Assembly (NCBI GenBank): GCA_024529925.1
Contig: JAFEUB010000716.1
Location: 2,154,501 to 2,218,500 of the forward strand
Length of the DNA stretch: 64,000 nt
Reading direction: 5' to 3'
Source: Ophthalmolycus amberensis
Lineage: Eukaryota; Chordata; Actinopteri; Perciformes; Zoarcidae
In this document: positions 47,641 through 58,735 of the stretch, piece by piece
Layout of the letters: each line of letters starts with the position of its first letter
How positions within the stretch are numbered: position 1 is the stretch's first letter
Translations under genes and position numbers: made by a program
The notes under the pieces: generated by a model
What the model saw: the letters and a program-made list of their open reading frames with translations, nothing else
Database searches by the model: none
What the model was told of the DNA's origin: nothing

Positions 47641-50600
47641 GAAAACAGTTGCATCATGTATTTTTGGTTCTGGAGAGAGCTTTCTAAAGTCTGAGGAAAT
47701 ATCATAGAGGCTTCCATTGTGATGTCACCAGGGTCATCTCCCTTTTGGCTTCGAATGTATTAAATACGAGGGGCTTAAGGTCAGGACATCGGGGCCTGTA
47801 CTGCTTTGCTGTTGACTATTGATTTTTAAATGTGTTTCTTGCAAGCACCCCCGCCTTGCACACTAAATTGGAACTGTAGTGCTATACTTTAACTTCTATC
47901 TGGTTCTCAGGAAAAAAAACAGCACAAAGGATTCATGTCTTTAAGACCAAAATCAAACAGACACTCATTTACTGAATTAATGTGATCAGTTTACAGCCCT
48001 TGACATCTTTGTATAAAAAAGGTAAATTTAAGAGAGATGGAGGTGTCATGGAGAAGACAAACAACTCTCAATTTAGCATATGTTATTGCCTTCATGCCAT
48101 TAGTCTTGTCTTGCAGGTACCCATCACACTCTCACTATGGATTAGGTTACATATATTTTTATTTCAATGGTGGACTGAGATATGTGGACGGAATTTGTCA
48201 ATGGGCTACAAAGGAAATGGCTCGGGGATAAAAACAGAGTGGTAAATGAGTGGTATTGTTCAAACACTTATTTGTTTTTGGGAACCTCAGCCTAACTATT
48301 ATAGGTTACCAATAATAACCATATGCAATGCAAATAACAAACTGGAAACATAAGTTAACTGCTCTTTTAACTTACATAGCTTGAAGGGACCTGATCCTCG
48401 ATAACAATCTCCTTTGCGTTTAAATTGTTGTGCATGAGGAGAGCAAGGCATTTGACCTGGTCATTGGACACGTTTACAGAGCAGTGCAGGACTGATGCAC
48501 ATGGTTTAGGATACAGCAGTGGATACTCACGGATGCTGCACGACAGTATAACCAGTACACTGTTTTAAAATTCATAAAAGCTGAACTGCAGATCAGCAGT
48601 TAGACCATGACTCATTGTCGATGTTGAGCACGTGTTTCTCTGGGTGGGTACCATCAGCACCCTGTGCCCTTTTCTTAGCTGTTAAACAGTATGTACGGGT
48701 CTCTGATGGAGGGCAGCCAGTCGACCAACCTCGGGGCCGTTTGAATGTCATGGTGCTGGACAAAGCAGAGTCAAAACATATGCATATATATATACTGGAT
48801 ATACTGTTATATATCCAGTATATACATCTGTTGGTTTTCTATCAGCTCAAATCACCACTGTGTCAAAGAAGAGCCTTAAAGAGCTGCTAGAATGGCTGAA
48901 GACTCTTAGTCTTGTTAACTTTGGAAATTTAAAAACAAGCCATATCCCATGATATATATCTAGTATACTGGGACCATTCGTTTCTGCACTAAGCATATTT
49001 ATTTCAAGTCATTTAGCCCAGTGAATGGAAGTTATTTTTCACGTGTGACCCATAAAGGGAGCATTGTTTTTCCTTTAATGACCCTAAAGAATCATCGTCA
49101 TTAGGAGCAAACATTGCACATTAAAAAGAAAAGCCTCCTAACTGAGTTTGTTTTGTAAAAATGTCCATGCCCACCCGATAGTCTGTCAATGAATGTGCTA
49201 AACGGAGGCTGTTCTCATCCACTATTTAATAAGCATATTTATTGTCACAGCCGAGGCACAGTAATCCCCCTCTAGAGCCCAGCTGCCAATCAACACTTTG
49301 TTAATTGATTTGCAGAGTTGTGTCAAGAACAGGAACAGAAATCAGTGTTGACGCTCTTAATGTGCCGGCAGAATGTTGTGTGGACCGTGAAAAAGCAAAC
49401 ATTTGTAATTACTGTTCACTTCATAGCCTGTTGATGTGTGAAATACAAAATAGTCATGAGAAAATAATTAACATCCATACAAATGTTTTTCCAATAATAT
49501 AATTGTGTATATTTTTCTCGCCAACCCAATCCTTTTTTAGTTGAACAAAATCCACCTCGACGACAACATATCGACAACAATTCAGTAAAGCATTCACCAT
49601 TCGTCACAAAATTCATTGAGGTTTACATTTTGGTAAAGTCTCAGCAGTATTTACTCAGTGGGTTAAGATACTGCCACTTAATATATATACGTATTTTTTT
49701 ACTATTTCCTCTGAATTTTAAGTGGTCCGTATCCATGCTGCCGCTCTTAAATAATAAATTAAAGCAACGTATAGATGGAAAGCTGGAGGGAGGAATTGCC
49801 TTATGTGGTGATTAACAGTCCTCCTCCTCCTACTGTATCTCTTTCATCGTACTTCAAAGGGAGTCAGCTCCCCAACCTGTGATCATGTTCTGTTACCTGG
49901 AGGTGTCTCTTTGTGTTTCTGAGCACCAATAACAGCAAATGTGAAGTTGAGTTTATATGTCAGGAGTCAAAAAGTCTATCTGTGTTCATCTACATGAGAG
50001 AAAAACGTTTAATGAGCTTTGTGTGAGCTTTAGACAAAAATGTATTTTGTGAAATTATCTAATTCAAATGTAATTAAATAATTTTGTCTGTTGTCTCTTT
50101 TTTTTAAATATTCATCTTATAATATGCACAAAATTTTATATATTTGCAGTCAATCCAAAACCACTGGGCAACCAGAACGCCCCATAATTGTACTGTGAAC
50201 TATTACATTAGGAAAAGCATGTTGCTATGGCAGAAAATACTAATTTACAGCATGATTTGAAATAATATTATTAGTATTAGTTGCTTTTATGTTTAGAATT
50301 GACGTACATTTGATACCTTCGTAAAGCCTAGCTGTTGTGATTAGCCTAGTGTTAACAGCAAACTGGTTATGACCTGACTGGTTAACTTTTGGTGAAATGT
50401 TTTATATTTACCTAACATGGAGATTTCAGTCTTACAACAAATGTAAATAAATCAACACGACGGCTGGAGATGTGGGTGTTAAGTCCGTGTATCAAGTCAT
50501 AATGCTCCATTTACAGGTTGAGTTTATTGCCCCTTGTGTGTGGGCTTTCTCATGTGGGAGGTTTGTTTGTGCACGTGTTCAGTATGGGGGAGGGGATGAT

Positions 50601-51440
50601 GCTAAAGTTGAATATAACTAATCTTCTTTCATATTTCTCACTTTCATTTGTCTCCCCTAGGTTGAACATGCTGCAGAGGATGCTTCATGACAAAACCTTT
50701 GCTATGTTGTATGGACGCTACAACTGACATTCTTTACACCGGGAACCTGAAAAAGCTTTGTGAACGCTGCATTTTAGCAAACTTCTATACAACTGAAAAA
50801 CACTCTATGGATATGAAACAATTATCCACAGGCCGACAAGATTTTTTTCCTCGTCTGCATCATGTAACTGTAATGTTCCGGCTTTCCAATACCATCAAAG
50901 ACACGAAAAGCAGCCGAGTATCAGTACAAACCCCAATTTAGACGGCTTCCTGTGGACAGGTGAACAACAGGAGCGAACCTTGTGTATCTGTCGTCACATC
51001 TTCCTACACGCTGCTCCCCGCTTAGCTTCACTGAAAAGGAGGAGCCCATTAAAGCATTTGATAGAAAGTTTAGTCAGAAGGTGCTGTTGCTACCTGGCTG
51101 CCGGTTGGAGATGAGATAAGAGCACTGGGAAGAGAGAAAAAGAGTGCCTGTCTGAATACCAATTAGGATTCGTCTCTCTTGCAGCTACACCAGTAAGAGA
51201 AATCAATATTAGAGAGGCGAAACGGACAAATTAGCCGGCTTCAATTACAGGAACAGTAGCTGTGGATGGAATTAGATGTTTGCTGAAGGTTGATATGAAA
51301 TTAAGGTGTAAATATGAAACAAGCTTCTGCATTTGCTACAGACAAAACCAAACAGTGCCATGCCACTGTACAGCCTGCCCAGTGCCATGCCTGAACTGAC
51401 GTGGTGAGGCTGGTTTAAACCCGGGAGGAGCAGAGGAGAC
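47641..51440. other. Non-coding, upstream of htr1d
   Basis: No protein-coding exon was recognised. A 15-bp-stem hairpin lies at 48789-48824. Candidate 3' splice acceptors upstream of the receptor start are at 50659-50660 (after TTTGTCTCCCCTAG), 51025-51026 (after CTGCTCCCCGCTTAG) and 51183-51184 (after CGTCTCTCTTGCAG). Any of them could join a distal 5' untranslated exon to htr1d. I cannot tell which is used. Confidence 0.4.
48789..48824. repeat. Inverted repeat, 15-bp stem
   Basis: TATATACTGGATATA (48789-48803) is followed six bases later by its exact reverse complement (48810-48824). The ACTGGATA core shows that it is more than a TA run. Function is unknown. Confidence 0.8.
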
Positions 51441-52602
51441 ATGGAGCTTGATAATAGCTCTCTGGACTACTTTACCAGCAACTACACAGAGACACCCTAC
51501 AATACACCTCCACCCTGGAGCGAGGTCACGCTACTCGGCTTCCAGATCTCCCTATCTGCACTACTAGCTATCGTCACCCTGGCTACCGTGCTCTCAAACG
51601 CCTTCGTCATCGCCACCATCTTTCTAACCAGGAAGCTGCACACACCGGCCAACTTCCTGATCGGCTCCCTCGCCGTCACCGACCTGCTGGTGTCTATCTT
51701 AGTCATGCCGATCAGCATCGTCTACACTGTCAGCAAGACCTGGTCGCTGGGGCAGATTGTTTGTGACATCTGGCTGTCGTCTGACATCACCTTCTGCACG
51801 GCCTCCATCTTGCACCTGTGTGTGATCGCATTGGACCGCTACTGGGCCATCACAGACGCGCTGGAGTACACAAAACGCCGCACCATGCGCCGGGCGGCGA
51901 TCATGGTTGGGGTGGTGTGGGTGATCTCCATATCGATTTCCATGCCTCCACTTTTCTGGCGGCAGGCCAAAGCCCACGAGGAGCTGACGGAGTGCATGGT
52001 GAATACAGATCAGATCTCTTACACCCTATACTCCACCTTCGGCGCCTTCTACGTCCCCACAGTGCTTCTCATCATCCTCTACGGACGGATCTATGTTGCC
52101 GCCCGCTCCCGCATCTTTAAGACGCCATCGTGCTCGGGGAAACGTTTCACCACAGCGCAGCTCATTCAGACATCTGCGGCCTCCTCTCTCTGTTCTCTTA
52201 ATTCTGCCTCCAACCAGGAAGCACACCTACACTCTCTCAATGCGGGAGGTGGGGGAGGAGGAGGAGGGGGGGGGAGGATCGCCTCTGTTCATGAATAGTG
52301 TGAAAGTGAAGCTGGCAGACAGCGTGTTGGAGAGGAAACGTCTGTGTGCGGCTCGGGAGAGGAAAGCGACCAAGACACTGGGCATCATCCTGGGCGCTTT
52401 CATCGTCTGTTGGCTCCCGTTCTTTGTGGGCACGCTCGTCATGGCCATATGTAAAGAGTGCTGGTTTGATCCTGTGCTTTTTGATATATTTACCTGGCTG
52501 GGATACCTGAACTCCCTCATCAATCCTGTTATCTACACCGTATTCAACGATGAGTTCAAACTGGCTTTCCAAAAACTCATCAAATTCAGACGGTTCACCT
52601 GA
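51441..52602 (+). CDS. htr1d: 5-hydroxytryptamine receptor 1D, single coding exon, frameshifted in ICL3
   Basis: Class A GPCR for serotonin; the family couples to Gi/o, lowers cAMP and often acts as a presynaptic autoreceptor. The N-terminus has N-glycosylation sites at Asn5 and Asn14. Seven membrane segments are present. Key residues are Asn53 (1.50), Asp81 (2.50), Cys108 (3.25, to Cys185), Asp115 (3.32, amine binding), the Asp-Arg-Tyr motif at 132-134, Trp160 (4.50), Ser198/Thr199 and Pro206 (TM5), CWLPFF in TM6, and NPVIY in TM7 before FNDEF and the RRFT end. The 1D identity comes from KRFTTAQLI and SSLCSLNS in loop 3, then GSPLF. The start MELDNSSLDY matches fish 5-HT1D. The first frame stops at 52296-52298. 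The second covers the rest from about 52267. They join by skipping one base in a Gly tract, giving 386 codons; human 5-HT1D has 377. A single coding exon is normal for the family. Confidence 0.95.
52243..52277 (+). other. htr1d: Glycine-coding G-rich tract and frameshift site in htr1d
   Basis: A run of GGA/GGG codons encodes about ten consecutive glycines in intracellular loop 3, between LHSLNA and GSPLF. It ends in a nine-G homopolymer (52266-52274). The upstream frame continues past it into ARG-ILE-ALA and a stop at 52296. The conserved downstream sequence is in the next frame. The discrepancy is one extra base (or two missing). Mammalian 5-HT1D has no glycine run here, so the tract is a lineage-specific insertion. 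Confidence 0.9.
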
Positions 52603-53129
52603 AAAAAAAACGTATTAAAACTCTCTTGGAAAACAGCAAGCGAAAAAGAGCAAACTACATGCGGACTAGATAATAATGACAATGGAAGTACTGACACTTA
52701 AATGTCCCATCTTGTGAACACATGCTAATTGTGATCTATTTTTGTTTTTATATCAAACAGCTCTGTGCCATAGCTCTTTAGATAGCATATCCTTAGATGT
52801 ATGCATGCATGCTAAAAAAGAGAAAATCTTGAGCCCGAAGAATTGTGGAACTCATCTTAAAAATATATAGAAAGAAGATTTGAGGTCTATTTCATGTCAC
52901 AGGGACACAAAAGCAGATGTAACAGTATGGAAAGAGCAAACTAAGAGAGACTGGATTCAATCCAGCGCAAGTGAAAAGCCATGAAATATATGTTGTCTTA
53001 ATCTTTGTGTCATTCTGTATGCTGCTGCTTCCATATGATGTTTCTGTGGTACTTAGAAAGACTGCAAAACTATTGAGATTCAGTATGTGTCGCAATATAT
53101 GCAATTATATTTGAAAGTGGTGTGCTATA

Positions 53130-53167
<38 letters not shown>

Positions 53168-54640
53168 TGTGTGAAAAGTACAGTTACTTTACCGTTTGAG
53201 GAAGGCAGGATTGTCAAGTGTTTGACATTCATACACGCTCTTCTCGTCGTTACAGAGACAGAAACGGAAACGGCATATTCACTCTGCCTCCGAATTTTAA
53301 GTAACAGCCAATACCATAGCAACAAATAAACCCTTTCAAAAATGTTATGAAATGATACGCTCGAGCGAAAGGGACAAGGTAGGAGAGAATGATAAGAGTC
53401 ACGGCTACTGAGGGCAATTTGAGACACATATTGAGTGATTTAATGTGTTTGTTTTGTTAATGCTTGTTTTTCAGTTATGTGAAAGAAGGTCATTGGAAGG
53501 GAAGCTGATTCACTGGTGTTAAAAATGACTAATGACAAAGAAGGACCTGGCTAATGTCAGTGTTTTTATTACTGTTTACGTAAAGCTGCTATTTTTTGCA
53601 AAAAAAATGTCTATGAGAGATGGAACTCACAGTCTAAAGATAATAATAATAATTTCTTTTAAGATATTATCTTAACATGGAAGCTGTGGTTAACTTTTTA
53701 CGTGTGATGCGCAAAGAGAAATTCCATCAAATTAAGTAATTTCAAACAATACTTTGAAACAATAAAGAAGTGCTGAGTGAATTTAAGAAATGAATAAGTT
53801 TAAGGCAGACACATTAAAGAGAGCATACACGAGCTTAGCTTAGAAACAAAAGATCTCATTGGTGATGAGTGTAAAAAAAAACATGTAACTTGAATTGCTA
53901 TACATTTACTGCAGGTCAATTTAGTCATTCATCTGTGGAGTACTTGGAAAATATGTTTCATCAATAATGTACACACTAAATCTTAAAGTCGAGACTTTAA
54001 ATGTAAAATGAGGAGACAAAGGGTTGAAGTTGGATGATCTCCATGTTTGTCCACTGGAGTGGTCACAGTTCAGTGTGTGTGTGTGCCAGCTGCCTCAGAT
54101 ATCCTGCAGGCATCAGTTCAAGAGGCTGGTGGTGGGAATATGAGTCAAAATGAATACGATGAATCTTTATTCAGGCCGGTAAGATGCAGAAACGAGGAAA
54201 TCAATGAAAAGACATGCAAACAATTTAGTTTGGGTAAGAGATGCGTCTTTGCTAATGACTCAGTCCACAGATGCACATCAGACCGGAGTGAACCATCGCC
54301 AACTCTGGAGCAAGAACATTAGTGACCCAATGGACCTCCACTTGTTTCTGCCATCAATTCTTAATGTCTGTGTATATTTACATATATATACATACATCTC
54401 TGTGATACCATGACTCTCTCCACTGGTCTGAATATTACAGATGAACTAGTGGAGTGGACAGTCTTTCAGATCGTCAGTGCTGGATCAGATTTAATTCAGT
54501 TCACATGAAATAGAACTGAAGACCACCTCAGCAACTCACAATAAATGTATTATTAATGTGCAATTTGTTTGTTTCCATATCCAAAGAGAACTGTGGTCTT
54601 AACATGTATTGGCTGTATTGTCATGAACTCTGCTACGTAC
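52603..54640. other. htr1d 3' region, no further gene
   Basis: AATAAA polyadenylation hexamers occur at 53325-53330 and 53761-53766, either of which could end the htr1d transcript. The 3' UTR would then include a GT microsatellite. No other gene is recognised. Confidence 0.4.
53134..53165. repeat. (TG)n microsatellite
   Basis: About 16 TG units, continuing imperfectly to 53172. It probably lies in the htr1d 3' UTR if the polyadenylation hexamers downstream are used. Confidence 0.93.
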
Positions 54641-54815
54641 GTTCATGTCCCTCTCAGGATGAATCATCAGAACTTTAGTGATCCCATAACTTTGCATCTA
54701 GTACCATAATCATTCAAATTTAACATTTCTTAAACCTTGGGGACCAAATACCTGCTAAACTAATGGCATGTTCTACTTGTGAAGTTTAATTAGCAGCGAC
54801 ACAACATAAGATAAT
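54641..54815 (+). repeat. Dispersed repeat family A, copy 3 (partial)
   Basis: It includes GTTCATGTCCCTCTCAGGAT, then GAACTTTAGTGATCCCATAA with TTGCATCTAGTACCA, and ACCTGCTAAACTAATGGCAT. The order matches copies 1 (9.4 kb) and 2 (16.5 kb). It is more diverged than the other two. Confidence 0.5.
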
Positions 54816-56087
54816 GTATCATTCCTTAAAACGAAATGGTAGTCAAATGTTGATGTATCTGTATGCTGCTAAATCAGTAGACTATGAGTTTTTCAATCAG
54901 GAGACACAAGTCAGATAAAGAGGGGATAATTGTGTAATATTAATAACAGATGACATGCAATGATAAAGTCTTGACAGAGCTTTTGGCGCTTGGACTCTAC
55001 AGCGAGATTTGTAATCGAGAGGCGTCTGCCCTGAGCATCCCCTCCCGTGTCTGGACTCCACGGGGAGATTTATCTTGCAACGTGCAGCTCTTCAAATAGC
55101 ATCACTTTATCACCTCCAGCCACCGCTGATGAGGCTGATAGAATAGTGAGTTGATGAATCTGATAAAACCGGGCAGAGATGGGGAGGTGGAAGGGCGAGT
55201 AAAAGCAACATTAACGTACTAAAGGTAAAGGTACAATCATATTTAAAAAGAGACGGCAGCAAGATGACAGGCTAACGGTGTAATTGTGTCGCTGTGCTAT
55301 TGGATAGAAGAGACCAGCTGGTCGTAACAGCTGATATTGAAAGGCCCAAACAATGACAGCAAGGAAATTATGAGATAGCATGTGTGAGAGGAGTGAACAG
55401 CAGATATATGAGGGATAAACTACAGGCCTCAGCATGCAAAAGTATAGTCCTCCTGACTGAACTTACGCTAGAGTTGAGTTAGTTTTGTAGTATTTTACAG
55501 ATTCAGGATAAATTTGGGACTAACTTTACTGTTATTTGTATCAGTTAGGTTCTAAAAGGTCATCTCCACATTGGATGTCAACGTGTAATGTGTCCTTAAT
55601 GTCATTTTAGGATCAATTGTAATTTAATGTATTAAATTAGCTTTGTTCGAATATGTCACTCAGATGGCTGTTCAGTAGGACAGAAGTAAAAAGGGCGATG
55701 AAATGCATTCTTACTTTTCCTTTGAACATATACTGTAGCGACAGCTTTGAATACATAATGAATTGTCATGGGAGCTAATGGCTAATGTGACCAAAGTAAT
55801 TACAATGTGAATATGCAAAGCTCTGTAAAGAGAGGCCACACCACCCTCTCAGTGTGATAAAATGAATGTTCTCTCTGAATTTAAAGGTGGGTCACATTTA
55901 ACAATGTGAGACCAATACAACCTAATTATTCAGGATACAGTGCTAAAGATACCACAATTAGCCCATCAGCTGTGGATTTATGCCTTTGGGAATCACTGAG
56001 GTGAGCAAATGTGTCTGAAGTAATTAGCATGCAGTGAAGAAACTGAAACAAATAAAGGAATATCTGCAAAAAGACACAAAAGAAGCG
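54816..56087. other. Non-coding, nothing recognised
   Basis: An imperfect direct repeat occurs at 54990-55070 (GGACTCTACAGCGAGATTT against GGACTCCACGGGGAGATTT). No exon or element is recognised. Confidence 0.4.
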
Positions 56088-56205
56088 TCCTGACAGCTGA
56101 GTTGGTTAAGCCAAGGAATTGCAACATCTTGGGTTCAAATCGGACATCATGTGTCTCCCTTCACTGTGTATTCTCAAATAAAGGCTAAGATGCCCCCCAA
56201 AAAAA
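56088..56205 (+). mobile_element. tRNA-derived SINE, short or internally deleted
   Basis: A pol III box A (AGCTGAGTTGGTTA, 56095-56108) is followed by box B (GGGTTCAAATC, 56131-56141), then a tRNA-unrelated body and a 3' end CTCAAATAAAGGCTAAGATG with C and A runs. That 3' end is typical of teleost tRNA-derived SINEs. The A-to-B spacing is a little shorter than in a tRNA, so it is diverged or has a small deletion. It is non-coding. No clear target-site duplication was found. Confidence 0.75.
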
Positions 56206-58310
56206 TGTACAAAAGGGAGCCAAAAGTAGTTCTGTCTCTCCGGATCAGTGTGGATAGGAGATGGCTTCAGATAAAGTTAGGCTGTCTTGAACATTGAATC
56301 CAAAAGGTCAGGATGCGCTTAACCTCGTGGGATTGTCTGTCACTTCTCAATCAATTCTCCACTAAACCAAAGTAGCCCAACAGCCACTGGGAACCAAGTC
56401 AGGCCAAAGGCTTATAGGGTGCCACTTCAACATAATATACATCCCATTACCAGGTGAAAAGATCAAGCCCAACAGACACAACAACTCAATATCAGCTGCT
56501 TTTAAATAAAATGAATTCCAATCGGGTTTGTTTATGTGCTGATATTTATGAATGATTGTTGCACCTCAGTCACACCTCACCTGTGTAGTGTAAGAAATAC
56601 AGATCACCAATGTAGAGGAATGTCAAAATGGCAGTAGTGCTATATATGCATATTGTTAACATATTATTAAAAAAAATCAAGTTGAGCCGAATGAGAACTA
56701 ACACAAAGTAAAGATCTAATATATCATTTTTTTTTCAAAGTTTAAGTCATCGTTAACCTGACTATCAAAAGCTGAAATATCAACATCCTGTGAGAAACAC
56801 ACTGTCAAACGTTCCGTTCTTAGTTTTTCTGTCTCAGAAAAAGAGCTAGAAAGAGAGGACACAGTAAATAAATCATGCAATCGTTCTCAAACTGAGACGG
56901 AGCGTGCTGTCCACGATGGGTTCCCGTTTTGATTAACAAGCACATATGCCATCTGACAAGCTTCTGTCCACTTACACACACTTAGTCACTTATACTGCAC
57001 TCTGTCCGTGCATCTGAAACGCATGCATATTCAGTGTGGTCTATATGCTATCCACACTCACTCACCAAAACACCTTTGCTAACTCAACATACATGATCAC
57101 AATCATGGGAAATAAATTATTTAAAAGGGACAGATGAATATTTAACATTTCCTGTCATACGTACTGTTAAGGCACAACAGCAAACATCATGAAGTAGCAA
57201 TGGGAAAAACACGCTGCCTCCATTGAAGTTGGAATGGAATTAATTATACAACACCGATACTACTGCAAGAGAAAAAAAGATCTTCTTTCATCAAGAAATG
57301 GGAACGAAATTGGACTCCAAGCAGACAATGAACGAGACTTACTGAAGGTGTCATGATCAGTGTCCCCTGTGTATACTCTTACCTTTTTTTAGTTGTATTC
57401 AAAATACTAATGAATAAGTAATGCTTTGTTCTTCCCACTCTCTCCATTGTGTGTTCGTACATTTCTTTACACACAGTTTTTTCCACGCAAACTGAGAATT
57501 CATAATTTATGTATGGAGCCAGAGCAGCAAGGGGCCATAAAAAACATTTGTTTAAAGCACTGAGTTTCTGATGATTCCACCAGAAGTTACACATTGGACT
57601 GAATGTTAACCAAGCAAGCAGAGCTTGGTTGGCAGGCTGAAGACTAAACCCATGATAAATAGCTGCAGGGGCAGAATTCAGAAGTGAGTAAACAGGTGTA
57701 CAAAACGAGTACGTCTCAAACCGCCTCTCTCTAGTTACCTTCCAGCATTGCAGAACTCACTCTTACCAGATTTCACTTTGAAATGTTATCAGTTGTTTGG
57801 ACGTCTGAAAAATAATCAAATAAACCCAGAAGCAGGAAACTGTGAAGTATGGTGTGTAGTTTAGGTATTTGTGATGCCCAACAGCGAAACATTTTGATTT
57901 CTTTTGCTGGAGGGGACTCGGGAGCTATGTTTAGTTTGAGGCTCTGAATACGTACAGATTGATTCAAACGCCTGAGAAAGATTTTGGTCGACAGCTATCA
58001 ATGACGCCCCAAAAAACCAAGCAACAAATTCACTGAAATTTGTTGGTTTGTAACAGTTATGTTATTCTGTCCCGGCCAAACCTCCCTGAGGGGATGTGTG
58101 CACATCAACAGAGCAGCAGCGGCTTATCCCCTCGTCAACATTCCTTGAAATATTGACGGAACACCATGCGTGGTCTGTGTGGCAACATTTTCTTATGCTC
58201 AAAAACCAATCATGAAGATATCTTTTTTTTGTTGCATTTCATCCTTTTGGTGCTTTCAGTTTCTATACGTCATTAGATTGTTGTATTCTCAACATCAAAC
58301 TACTCTAATT
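56206..58310. other. Non-coding, nothing recognised
   Basis: AT-rich with short open frames only. Confidence 0.45.
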
Positions 58311-58610
58311 AAAGGAACAGTGTGTAGGATTTAGGATGATCTATTATAAGAAATGGAAAATAGATATGTTTCCATTAATCACCTGAGACTAAGAATCCTG
58401 TTTGCGTTACCTTAGAACGATAACTTCATTGGGAGCGGGCCTCTTCACAGAGTCCACAATGGACGATACAAACACTGGCTCGAGAGAGAGTATTTCACTT
58501 TTTTACGTTACCTGAAGGCCACTGTAGTTCCACAAGCTTATGAAACTGCGGTAACGTGAGCTGCAGAGAGCAAAACCGTGCTACCGTGAGCCGCTGTCTG
58601 ACTCACATTG
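58311..58610 (+). mobile_element. MITE family C, left half, forward
   Basis: It starts AAAGGAACAGTGTGTAGGAT and continues through AATCACCTGAGACTAAGAAT, TTACCTTAGAACGATAACTT, GGGAGCGGGCCTCTTCACAG, AACACTGGCTCGAGAGAG and TTACCTGAAGGCCACTGTAG. This order matches a MITE that I recognise as very common in percomorph genomes. The opposite terminal inverted repeat is missing, so the copy is truncated or a subfamily variant. It has no coding capacity. Confidence 0.75.
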
Positions 58611-58735
58611 CTCCTTAAAGGGACTGTGTTTAAGATTTAATGGCATCTGTGGTTTGTGGCAGGTTCCAACCCCTCAGCTCAGCCCCTCCCTTTCCATGCG
58701 TGTCGGAGAACTACGGTGGCCTACAAGTACGGAGA
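58611..58735 (-). mobile_element. MITE family C, end fragment, reverse
   Basis: It starts TTAAAGGGACTGTGTTTAAG, a diverged form of the terminal sequence seen at 58311, and continues with ATTTAATGGCATCTGTGG, CCCCTCCCTTTCCATGCGTG and ACTACGGTGGCCTACAAG. That is the reverse complement of the family's other half. It therefore lies inverted relative to the adjacent copy. Confidence 0.7.

Noticed and set aside
50661..50941. Possible coding exon after the acceptor at 50660
   Set aside because: The acceptor looks good but the following frame is short and has no recognisable protein. At most it is an untranslated leader exon.
51497..51977. Antisense open frames inside htr1d
   Set aside because: They lie wholly within the conserved receptor exon and result from its GC-rich codon use.
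52227..52572. Minus-strand frames under the second half of htr1d
   Set aside because: Shadows of the TM6-TM7 coding region. The plus strand has the conserved CWLP and NPVIY motifs.
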